Below are positions 12,018 to 23,383 of a stretch of DNA of 64,000 nucleotides, piece after piece. This DNA comes from Scleromitrula shiraiana (lineage: Eukaryota; Ascomycota; Leotiomycetes; Helotiales; Sclerotiniaceae). The DNA lies in contig JABELC010000011.1 of NCBI GenBank assembly GCA_028455995.1, forward strand, positions 992,001 through 1,056,000, given 5' to 3'. A program made the position numbers and the translations under genes. Below the pieces are notes generated by a model. The model saw only the letters and a list, made by a program, of their open reading frames with translations. It did no database searches and was not told the origin of the DNA. Each line of letters opens with the position of its first letter. Positions within the stretch are counted from its first letter, which is position 1.

Positions 12018-13522
12018 TTACAGCCATTCCGATATCCGGCCATCTGTAGAAATGCAATTAGTTTTGTATTTTGCTAAAGAATTGCACATTACCTACCTGG
12101 ACTTTGATCTGTAACTCCAACTACCACAATTTGCTTTTTTAGTTCTTGTCGTCTTCGTTCCTTTCGATTCATACTCATTTTGGCCTTTTCTACTACGTCA
12201 TGAAAATGTTCATTGCCTTTCTGTATAACATCTGGGGCCCCTTTGATTCCCATGAAACCTGATTTCTTCGGCATGGGAGTATCTGGACCTGTCGCAGTTC
12301 TTTTAGCATTCGAAATTATATTGTCAGCTGGCGCTCTTTTCGTACCAGATATTCGTCTTATGACGCCAGAAAATTTTTCGCCTAGCGATTCTGACTGTGG
12401 GGAATCTGGTGATTTGTGAGTTGAACGAAATGGAAAGGGACTTTTCTGGGGGTGTTTACTGCTTAAAAATTCTCCTCTCCGTGATGGTGGAGGTGTTATT
12501 GATGTTGGTGTTGGTGCAAATGATACAGATGGAATATCGTTAAAGTCATACTGTCTTTGTTGCTTTGAGGTGATAAAATCAGGATATGCAGAAGATGAAG
12601 CACTTTCTCCTGAGTATTCGCTGAAATCGCTTTTCTGATAATGTTTTGTGCGAATGGACAGCGGCGGTGGCATCAGGACAGAGTCTTCTTGCATTTCGCG
12701 AGATATCTGATGCCCATTTCTATTTCGCTGTTCATATTTCGTCCGTTCTGCGTCTAGTAAATCTTCGAGACTTGTGGGTTCAGTTCTGTTGCTAGGCTCT
12801 CCGATTTGGCCTTGCATAAATCTGTTAACTCGTTCTCTGTATGCTGCAGATGATATGGAGTTCGCTTCCGAGCTCGGCGTGCTGACACTCGAGACATCCG
12901 AACTACCATGGATCCAGGATTGCATATAAGCTTGGCTTGTATGTGTTTGGGGTGCCTGGAGAGAGGTTACAGATAATCCTGTCAAATCATCCTGTGAAGA
13001 CATGCTCCCTGTGTCATCAGAACTACCTGCGAATAACGGTGAACTCTGATGTACTACTCCATTATAATACGTGGTAGAACCCGCCATTTGGTTGAGATCC
13101 GTTGCTGATTGCGACATATAGTGTTGTGAAGATGGTGATAATAATCTGGGTTCTGGTAAAGATCGCATCCTGCTAATTGTGGGCAGGTCCTTTCCTCCAT
13201 GCACTGCATCATTGCAGCTGAAAGCTCCTCGGTTATCTAATGGTGGTCTTTGAAGCGGTTGTCCATATGGCTGTAATCTCCCATCAAGTCTCCTGCTACC
13301 TCCTTTTGCATAAGCTCCTGGATAAGCAGGAAGCTCTTCTAATTGATAACCCATTGGTACGTTGTTTGCTGATCGAGTTTCTATTTCCACATTATGTAGC
13401 GAATGAGGGCTCGAGCGAGTCCCTCGTTGCGGAAATGGTACATTTAAATAGGAAGTATCTGGTTCTGAAAGAGAATAGGAATGCGGACGTGCTTGATACG
13501 AAAAGGAATATTGCGACTCCAT
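12018..13522 (-). CDS. Unassigned Ser/Pro-rich fungal protein
   Basis: Two exons, 13522-12097 and 12043-12018, encode 483 residues. The donor GTAGGT follows GTTACAGATCAAAGTCCAG, and the 26-nt last exon gives the end DQSPDGRISEWL, which reads better than running into the intron. The protein is mostly low-complexity (Ser, Gln, Pro, Tyr) and predicted disordered. The only compact-looking part is the basic C-terminus (about 410-483), with KGNEHFHDVVEKAKMSMNRK, KERRRQELKKQIVVVG and the SEWL end, the likely conserved core. The start at 13522 is the first ATG in a good context; the frame stays open farther upstream. I do not recognise a function. It lies head to tail with AMS1, about 0.9 kb apart. 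Confidence 0.65.
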
Positions 13523-15104
13523 CACCTCGAAAGCGAATGGAAGTGACGAGATTTCTATCTGTGAAAGAGTTGCAAATGCATTATGTGCGGAACGCATATT
13601 GGCCGTCGACTTTAAGAGAATTATGAAGACAAAGAAAAAAAAGAGCTAATGGCTCAAAGAGGAAATCTTGAGGAAGAACAAGAATAATAGAAGCTAAAAA
13701 TAAGCGGAATGAGATACTTCTTTCAAAGAAGGAAATTTTGTCTGTCAGTTATGAATAATCGATATTCTGTTATGAGTTCTTTGAAAAGTGCGGAATACAA
13801 GTAGAGGGGCACGAGTATCGAGGAGTGAATCGGAGCTGCATAGTTTGAGATCTCGGTTTGAGTATCAATCGGAAGACATTAGAGAAAGTAAGAAAGTAAA
13901 GTTGTCATGAATGAGAAACAAAGAAAGAAAGCCAAAAAAAAGAAAAAAAAATACAATCACGGAATCAAAAACAAGAAAACGATGGAGGCTTGAGGGAGGC
14001 TCAAGATTATATTAAATTCTGGTGATATTTTGTGTTGCCTTCAATAGGAACGAAGGGATTCCCCACATTATGCGAGCTGGTGGGGGGAGGATCATTGCAC
14101 TGCTTTGCGCATCCGCCGGAACACACACTCACAGCCCACCAGCGACGAGACGCCAGGAATTCTGGGAATAAATGGAAATTTGTTTGAAGATTGTATAGTC
14201 AGGCTTTTTTCCCCCTTCTAAATATCATGCTATGCTTGTTTGAATTGTATTGCGTATTATCTAAAATCCTTTAAGGGTTTGCATCATTTGTATTGATATT
14301 AGCGCTGTGTTTTATACATAAATGCGCATCTTCAATATCTACTATATTGTACGTACTTTTGATAACGATCGAGATACACTTCCACCCACAAAAGATAAAT
14401 AGATAAGGCTACAGAATTATTATCACTGTATTAAATATATTGAACAAAACCAATGGATTCTTTCGGGAACAATCAGTACGCCCCAGTTCACTTTGTGAAG
14501 TAAATGCTGGCTGTAGCACAATGAACAAAATTAGCGCGCTACTCCAAACAGTCAGATCATGACCATATATGAGACCAATTAACAGCCAACCTGCCATCCA
14601 ATTTAGTCCAAATCGAATCCAGCACCTTATATCCACCAATACACTTTGATTGTACAAGTCTATCCTTATTCGGCTGCTGCACTTTTCAATTCCGCAGGTG
14701 GGTCTTCATTGCCTTACAACTGAGTCTGAGTAAGAATTGGGATTTATTGTGTGTTAATACAAACCCTTACTCGCAAGGTATGGTCCATGTCGATTCCACT
14801 GACTGAATTGCCTGACAACTTCAAACGGTTGATTAGCATGCAAGATTAACTGAGAAAGGCTCGGTAGATGGCCTTCTCGATATCTAATTCTTGGCCAAAT
14901 GTCCAGCTCCTGATCGGATACTATAAGAGAAATCATATAGGAACTCAACTTGTGATATCTGTCAAAAGTTCTATTCTTGTCTAACCTCTTTTCAATATGA
15001 TGTTAGATCAATACAAAACATTGAATTCAAACCTGAGAAGGGGAAGGTAGCCGAAACGGCATACCGTTGGCAAACGATGAAAAGGGCAAATCGTATGAAT
15101 AGTC
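13523..15104. other. Intergenic region, no supportable gene
   Basis: The first part is a purine-rich leader region (polyA/GA-rich) for the minus-strand gene. Minus-strand open frames at 14409-14657 and 14754-14948 have no start context, splice partner or recognised family. Confidence 0.55.
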
Positions 15105-15420
15105 TCACGGTTGCATTTCAAACCCATCACATCTCTCGAGCTTCACTTCTCCTACCCAGCCCATCAACCAATTCGTAACAACCCTCACATAATTCTCCGT
15201 CGCTCCACCCGTCAAATCCGTAAATGGTGGTTGACTTCCCGAGTTAAAGGTCATACTCGCCCAATAATACGCCTGACTGTCCGTTACTCCAGCCGTTCCC
15301 GCTGCCTTCAAAGCTCCCTCCAGCCCATCACTATCTGTTGTTCCATGTGTTGCATCTCTAATCATACCGGTAATTGTAGCACTGGAACACGGTTAACATC
15401 GACGCAATTGTAGAACTCAT
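15105..15420 (-). pseudogene. Fragment of a secreted-type protein, probable gene remnant
   Basis: A minus-strand frame (about 15400-15105) reads protein-like, with MIRDATHGTTDSDGLEGALK, AYYWASMTFNSGS and a YVRVVTNWLMGW end. It loosely recalls fungal secreted lysozyme- or transglycosylase-like proteins that end in a YNSGS...NRLTGW arrangement, but I recognise this only weakly. Upstream, an ATG-starting frame (ATG at about 15419) runs into a stop one base out of frame with it, and no plausible intron joins them. No signal peptide or catalytic region is present. It is either a decayed copy or the last exon of a gene whose other exons I could not find. Confidence 0.4.
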
Positions 15421-16691
15421 GGTATAATCTTTGCCAACGCAAGAAACATAAGGCTCGGCTCATCACTTTAAAAAAGAAAAGGAAAATCCATTAACTAGCG
15501 ATGCAGCGGAACCATTCTGCCGGGATTACTGTGGCTTGGCAGGGTAGATAGCTTTGGGCTCACATTGCCTCACGATAGATATGATGAGATCTTTAGAGCT
15601 GATGAAATTTTTTTCAGTTGATAGGGGATGCTGAGTCGATCAGAGTTATCAATTGGGCTTCAAATGTTCAATTATGTTTCGAATTGAAGATGGACTTGTA
15701 TTTATTATATGTTGAGTTGATGAGGGGTATCGAATTAGCTTTTATACGTGACCTCGTTGATAGTTCGTTCATAGATGAAATTATATCAGATGTTGTACTG
15801 TGTTGTTGTCTCTTTCTTTCTAAGTTTAGCCTCATGATTACCCCATGGTTACCTCATGTATGCATGCAGTGACTTTGTACCTTTCTAGTAAGTTTCATAC
15901 ATTATACCTTTCTATGTAAAACTTATAGCTATTAGGTTACCTATACTAGGTATTGATTAATAGCCAAGTACGGAGTCTTGAGGCTCAAAACGAGTAGCCA
16001 TTAACTTTCCAAAAGTCAATTCTATATATCTTCATATCAAACTTCACAATTCAATAATAAAATCCATTCACTATATTTCCCAAGATAATTCGTTCAGAAT
16101 TGCTCCTAAAAGTGTCATATTTTGATATCCGATCATTAACCGTCAACGTCAACTAAAATGACCCCGCACCCCACCCTCATAGCCCATAGAGTCACAGACA
16201 AAGGCGGATCACTACGTTCAGGGTCCCAAGCTTGTTATTTACTAGTTATTTACTAGTCCTTGGTCGTACGGTTATCCATTGCAATAATGTCAATGCCTCC
16301 AGCTCTGACCAAATCAAATTCCAATCGTAAAATCGTAGCAACAAGGTGGCGGTGGCCATAGTGGCGTCGATAGTCTTACTCTTACTTTTTTACTCTTACT
16401 CTTACTCTGAACCCGGCGAGGCTTTAGGCCCAAGAACACATCATTACTAGCCTTAATAACTGTAAATATTAACAACAAATTAATTTGGTCCTCTCCTCTT
16501 CAAATTCACATATCCGCTTCTGGTCCATCTTTCTCATCTGCATTAAAACCAACTGAAGATACTGTTACAGTGGTAGATCTCAATTCGAAAGAATAGACGC
16601 TTTGGCTTGCGATTTCAGAAACTGGGGTTATTTGGAGCTCCGCCTTTGCCTTTAATTATCTTCACAAACCACGACTAAAGATATCCCAACA
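15421..16691. other. Intergenic region upstream of the F-box-like gene
   Basis: AT-rich sequence with a CTTACT microsatellite at about 16376-16411. No coding or RNA gene support; the 15618-15872 frame is not protein-like. Confidence 0.6.
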
Positions 16692-19600
16692 ATGGAGACG
16701 GAAGAAAACCCCCAGAAAAAGGCAGAGAGCGCCAAGAAAAAGTCACTTATTGAAGCGCTTCCATTGGAGTGTAAATCTGGGATATTAAGCTATGTATGTC
16801 AACCAGTCTTCTATCTATGTTGATGGGATTTAGATCGATGTGTTGCGCATACTGACAATATATCTATTCAAGGCGACAACACCAGATTTAATTTCGATTT
16901 CTCTTGTAACGAAAGAATTTAGAGAACTAGCGGCAGAGCATTTATATAAAAGCTTTCATATTGTTTTCCCAGACGACGATGATACTTCCAACGATTCTCT
17001 AATTGATAGCTTGGCTGCCGGGTTGGATACTTTTGCGACCAGCGACTACAACTATGCCAAACATTTAAAAGAAATTATACTTGAGACTTTAATTGGGGGG
17101 GATAAATCAGAGCGCGCATATCATCATTATCTTTATGATGTGAGCTGTGGGAAATTCATGAATACACTGTTTCTTTTGACGTTGCGCAAGGCAAAGGCTC
17201 TCGAGACATTCAAGTTGGTTTTATCCTGTGCGAAATACTATACATAAATATCATACTAATTCTTTGGCTCTTAGATGGGATATACGAGTTGAGTTAAGCC
17301 GGGAAGTTTTCAAACAATTACATCGAATCTCTTCACTTCAAAATCTACATATTCGAATGCAAGCTGGCAAATCTATATACGAAACTCCACCTCCGTTGAA
17401 CAATGGCACACCTCATAATAACAACTCGTCCGCTTCGAATTCTATCCAATCTCAAATCAATATAAATCCATCTATTTCGAGCAATATCATAGTAGAAGGT
17501 GACCAAGAGGGTACTGATAATAAGAATGGGGCCGTCAAGAAACACCCCCCAACCATCTCCGGATTCAAAAACTTAAAAACTCTCTCGATTGTTGAGATGG
17601 ATAGTTACGATTATATTTCTGAAATTAGAGAATGTATACAAAACTCCTCGGCGACTTTGAGCGGACTCAAATTATCCATTTCAGAACCTCTTGCTACGAA
17701 ATCCAGAAAGCCGCCTCCAGATATAATACCTTCGGATGACGAATCAGATGAGGAAGATCAATTTGAACAGCTCATCCCCCCACCACCGGGTCCTGGACCT
17801 TCTTTAGGCACTGTCGGAGGGCTTGATCCTTACGCTCCTAGTAAATCTCTAATGGCTACCGAACATAAGAGAGTACAAGAATCGATTCTTGCAAGGTTAT
17901 TTGGTTTGAATACAGCCAAGTCAAACCCCCCAAAAGGTGAAGACGAGGAAAAGCCAGAAGAGACACCACAGTCAAAAGTCATGCGCGCGTTACCCGGCAT
18001 AGTTTCCAAAATTATGAATTCATATCCCGCCGCTAATACTACTGATGAGAGTGGAAAGGAAATTGTTGCCATGATAGAAAAGGCTACTGAAATGTTTCTT
18101 AAAAGAACTTCTAGAGAGGCCAATGCAGGAACCAAAGTGGGAGAATCTAAAGATGTCACCAAGAATGAAGTAGGGCCGTCGTCTACGAATGCTGATGATT
18201 CCAAAAAAGATGCTGCTGAGGGAGCTACTAAAGAAGCTACTGAGGTTAAAGAGCAACCTAAGGTCTCGGATGAAATGAAAGAAGAACCAGAACACGCAGA
18301 ACAGCCTGGACTATTCGACAAACCTACCAAGAAACCAAAACATACCAAGGATATTTCCGATCCGAATGATATTGATGTTGAGGAACCGGAAGGGCAGGAA
18401 TTTGTAGCTCATGGAGAGCAAGTCGAAACTATTGATATATCCCCATCTGAATCAGAGAAAACACAGTTAGAGTCGACAGATACGATACCCAACGTCCAAG
18501 TTGATACTCCATCTACGGAGCCTAATGAAAATCCTTCAGTTCCATCGGTGCCCAAGAATCCTGATTCCGAACCTCAATTGGATGCGGAGAATCTCAAGCG
18601 GGTTCTTGAGAATTTTCGAACTAAATTGGAGTCGGCGAGCTCTTTACTTCAAGAGGGGGGACCATTAATGAAGAGCCTCAATGACGTTAAGGCCAAGATA
18701 GCAGAAAATGAAGCTAATCCTAATGCTGTAGCAGAATTGATATCCGCAACCAGGGCATTTGATCAAAATCTTGCTAAATGCCAAATCTCGGATTTGGCAT
18801 TTGCGGCACAACCATCTGTCACAATGAATGATTTAAGTAACAAAAAACTTGAAGGTAGTCGGGATAGTACAAGTAAGGAAATGAGGGAGTATATTCGCAA
18901 CACACGTGGACTTACTCTCGACAATCTATCGATCTACTTAATCCCTCTAAAAGCCTCAATAATCTTTAAGGCAGTGGATATAAGAGTTTTGAGAAGCATC
19001 ACTTTACTCAACGTTGGAAATCAATCCAACTTCTGGAGTCAATTGGCACGTGAGAATAAGTTGGACCCTCTCCCATTGTCTAAGATTTACAGCGACAATG
19101 TCACTATGCCATTTTTGAAATGTGTTAACCAACTCAAAACGGTCACGGATTTACTTCTGCTCGAACGCTCACCGAGAACAAGAGTCGAAACTACAGCGGC
19201 AAAGACAACCATCACGATGGAACAGATCCGCAAATCGGTTTTGAAAAAACATATCGCTACTTTAAAGGTTTTGTCTATTCGTAACAATAGCTCACATGAT
19301 TGGGATCTTGATGAAGATAGTGCTTATCTGTTATGTCGTCGAGGGCAAGCTTTAGAGGAACTGGCTGTTATTTTCAATGTTGAGACAATGGTATGGTTCC
19401 CCCCCCCTTCCTTTCAGTCATAATATACTAACAACATAAACCCAGCACATTATTCATCAACATCTAGCTGGCCTCACAAACCTTCGCGCTCTTCACGCAG
19501 TCGAATTTCGATCAGATGATACCTGCATGTGGGTTGTCAAGGAGTTCCCAAAATTCACCATGGATATCATCGCTCATCATCCCGGTTGCAAAATTTCATA

Positions 19601-19979
19601 CCTTGCACTCGATAAATCGGTCTTCCGACTCGTTCGTCGTGCTCCGAAACCTCCAAAGAATAATACAGATTCTGATAAGAAGGGGAAAGGGAAGGATAAA
19701 GGAAAGAAAAAATCAAATGCAAAGAAAGCTCAAGTGGTGGCGAATCTTTTCTTGGGGACTCTGGATGTTAACTCTCAGGCTGCTAATATGCCATCAGATG
19801 ACTGGGAGGGCTGGGATTCAGATAGTAGTAGTGAAGACGAAGGAGATTATGACGGGAATGGAAACTCGGATAAAAGTGGTTGGGGCTTTAATGTCGTGCA
19901 GAGCGTGGATGTTCTGAAGTTTTGCGATGTGGATGGTGTGAGAATCTTTGAGAAGGATGCTATTTGGGGGAGACTTTAG
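16692..19979 (+). CDS. Large F-box-like protein with long acidic insert
   Basis: Exons 16692-16793, 16873-17213, 17275-19390 and 19446-19979 encode 1030 residues. The N-terminus (SLIEALPLECKSGILSYATT, then PDLISISLVTKEFRELAAEHLYKSFHI) has the layout of a fungal F-box, split by intron 1. Leucine-rich-like segments follow (FKQLHRISSLQNLHI; LKNLKTLSIVEM), then about 400 residues rich in Glu, Lys, Thr and Pro that look disordered, then a second helical/LRR-like part, and a Lys-rich acidic tail with WEGWDSDSSSEDEGD. Exon junctions restore ETFKWDIRVELSRE and NVETMHIIHQHLAGLTNLRA. It may be a substrate receptor of an SCF ubiquitin ligase; this is inference from the F-box and repeats only. No ortholog name is offered. 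Confidence 0.75.
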
Positions 19980-22900
19980 AGGTAAATAGGTATGGTCTTG
20001 TATTGCATGGGATGGGATGTATCTGAATGGGTTAATTTGGGGTGGGGTTTGGGATGGCGCGGAAAATGGAGATTTTAAAGGTGGAGTCTAAGCCGTTTTC
20101 AACTGATATCATATGTTTTCTTTCTCACTTCCATCTCACTCTCTTCTATCTTGTGTGGGAGAAGAGAAGATAGTTGAAGTTAAATAGTTGGTGAACAAAA
20201 TAAACCGAACTAGCGGGTTGGGGTGAACTTTTTTTTTCTTCTACTTTGCACTATAATATTTGCATGGGAGAGGAGTTGGAGATGGTTCCGGCACAGTGGA
20301 TGAATTAGCGATTAAATGGGATTGAGAGTATGGATATGAATATGATACCTATTTGTTGTTATTTAACTTTGGACTTGAGATGATTTGATTGGTGACTTTT
20401 GATAGTGGCACTGTAAATAACTGTTTGAGATGGGATTGTGATGAAAGATGGAATAGAAGGGACTGAAAATGTATATGCCAGTATAGGATTGATCATGATG
20501 TCAGCTATATGACCAATAATATTGATGTAATGTCACTATGTGCTATTGATTGAAGGAATTAGAGAAGATAAATAGTGGTTTAATCATCTGTTTGGCACAT
20601 TAACCTTCGACTTTCTTTGAGATCTAATAGTTATTGGTATTGCAATGAATGGTTTGATTGGAATTAAGTTGAAATTATCAATGTCATTCATTATTTAAAT
20701 AGAAAGAGAAATAGAGCGATGATTGTCACGTTGTAAAAAAACGTTGGAGTCATACGTTGTGTTTGATAGGAGACGGAAGGTGGTAGCGGAGTATGGTTCT
20801 ATGTGGAGTTGGAAAGGATTTGTTTGGTTGATGACGCATAACTGACTAATATATGATGTTGCTCACTAGCTACCATCATGATTCATACATGCTAAATTAC
20901 TAGAGGGTTTATTGATTTATGAATTATCAAAATTATTTTGATTGCTCATCTTTTAATCAAACAATCAAGATCCTTCATGTATTAAGATTAGATCCGAGAA
21001 AAGAGAAAATGCAATATTGATATCTCGATTGTTTAGTTCGAAATCAAACAATCATAAGCGTTTGATTTGTTAAAATTAGATGGGACTATATGACTGACTA
21101 GAACTAAGATAGAGAATACAATGTTTCAATTATTCATATTCAATACGAAACGAGAATGACGTGAGAATGATTGAAGGTTTGATACACCCTCATGCATGGC
21201 TCTCAGGAAAAAAATTGAAAACTGAATGGATGATTTTAATCATTGAATACTGTTGAGAGAGAACTTGTTGAGCCCCATCCGAGATATAGAGAACTCTTGC
21301 CGTATGATGCTATTCATAACATATCCACCATATTCACCTACATTATTTTCTTTTTCCAATATGAAGACTGGCTCGACTGTCTTGGTTATCATCTTATCGT
21401 TATACACTCACTTCATATGTATATTTCTTAATGCCTGGGGCCATTTCTGAACAACGATATCTAGATTCTTTTTTATGATACTGATTGTTTTAACATCATG
21501 CTTTGTGTATATTGACAACTATTAATATTCAACGCTTATCAGCCCTCGGAACGATCAATCAATCCCACTTGCGAACTCTCCACCCATAACGTCTGCTGTA
21601 ATCGAATTCATTATCTCAACCAAGAGTCAAAACCACGACTGTTGAGTTATCACCCAGAACAAACTACATTCGGTGAGAATTTCAATTTGAAGTACATTCA
21701 GATGACGTCTACTTATGTCGCCGACCTTACTAATGAAACGACTCTATTGACAGGTACTTCATGCTAATCTTCAGTAATCTGGCTCCTTCCATCGAACGAA
21801 CCGGGCCGGCCGTACTTCCTCACAAACTCGGACAGTAACCCTGAATCGGTTCAGATTATAGAACATCAAAGGTAACGATAGACTCATTACAGACTCCAGC
21901 CAAAGAAAAAAAATCCGAAGTGGAAAAAACAAAATCCACAACAGACGAATATCAAGCATCAACCAAACCTCGAAGCTTAATCTCAACCAATCTTCCCATA
22001 GTCAAACAAAGAACAATAGAAGAAAGGGCAGTCATAGCATCCATTTAGATCTTCATATCCGCAATAACTACCCACTACGGCAGATATCTTATGACACGAC
22101 TGGAAAGATGTGGAAAAAGAGACGATAAAATGATACGTCGAGGCAGTAAAATATTCACCCGATAGACATCGATTGATTCTCTCCTCTTGAATCCACCAAT
22201 AACACCGGGATCGTTCCATAAATATATTCTCTGTAATCTCTGCAAAGACAAAACTAAAAAAAAGGAATCATTCTTGATATCGACAACTTCTTCCGTTATT
22301 ATATTTCTTCCTAAACACTTACTATCAACAACTACACTTTTGAGAAGAAAGGTGTATACCAGACCTACCATAACTTTGCGGTAAGCTCTCTTTACTTCTC
22401 TGCTCTTTCCCAACGATTTAGTTACACTGTCCTATTATTCTTAACAACCTCTTCTGTTGGCATCTCTTTATTCCGTCAAGAAGAAATCTTCTTACCCTCT
22501 ACTCAATGCCAGCAGACCTCTCATATATCAAGGCAGATAACTAACAGCCCAAATATATAGAGAATCCACATCAATAGGTATCAAAGATTGATAGAAACCA
22601 TAGCATACTACACAGGTAAGTTTAAAAAACCCTCCTCCAACCCGCCTATCACACCACTCCCACCTCAATCGGCTGCAGAATATATCATAAACTAACTATA
22701 TTCATCACTACAGATTGATCATACTACGAAAAAGCACCTTGAACAAACATCAGGAATACGGACACGGCAAATATTCTTAGAATTGCAGAAAAATAACATC
22801 CGAAAAAAATCCCAAACTTTACACTAGGTCCACACAACTATCATCATCATCTTATAATATCCAAAAAAAGAGATCGTCAATCTTTATCATAGAACGCACA

Positions 22901-23383
22901 CATCAATCACCACCGCCTCGTCGTATCAGGCAGAACTAGTCTCAATCCACAGCACAGAAAACCTCACATTCGTTACCATCTCCTCATCCTACAAGATAGA
23001 ACCACCTTGAACATTCATTACAGTAAGTTGTGCGGCACATTCTTCTTCATCGCTTCATCTACTAGACAAAACTAACCTCAACCCTCATCACAGAACACCG
23101 CTCATTTCTCATCCGATTCATAATACCAGGCAAAGGCAACGACAGAGCTTATCACCGAACGGAACACCTCTTCGATTTTAATTAATACGGATTTCAAAAA
23201 TATTGTCTACTTAGACAACATCGATAATCATCCACAATTCAGCAGATTGCTTCAAATTCACTAGTCCATAATCACCCTTTTTAACCGACCCACATTTACC
23301 TAACTTACCTCGTAAGAAACTCGTACGAACCTCATATCCTCAGTTTCTTGAAGCACGCACTAACCTCCGATTCCTCAAGAAAA
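19980..23383. other. 3.4-kb gene-free stretch including a long leader
   Basis: AT-rich in its first half (many short A/T-rich repeats containing AATCAAACAATCA near 20950-21060), then an A/C-rich, G-poor strand from about 21900. No open frame longer than about 110 codons looks protein-like. The second half is probably the long 5' leader of the next gene and contains a degenerate ~60-70 bp repeat. Confidence 0.6.
22690..23170 (+). repeat. Degenerate ~60-70-bp tandem repeat in a presumed 5' leader
   Basis: Units share an AAC-rich core followed by TCATYACAG-like text; clear copies lie near 22936, 23002, 23073 and 23137, and weaker ones near 22691, 22736 and 22880. Spacing is about 61-70 bases. 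Several units contain CAG next to GTAAG or TAAG, resembling splice junctions. Confidence 0.5.

Noticed and set aside
14409..14948. Minus-strand frames that could be small genes
   Set aside because: No start context, no splice partner, no recognised family; the second frame is protein-like in composition but isolated.
20950..21060. Inverted repeat or hairpin built from AATCAAACAATCA copies
   Set aside because: Copies are short, direct as well as inverted, and expected in AT-rich sequence.
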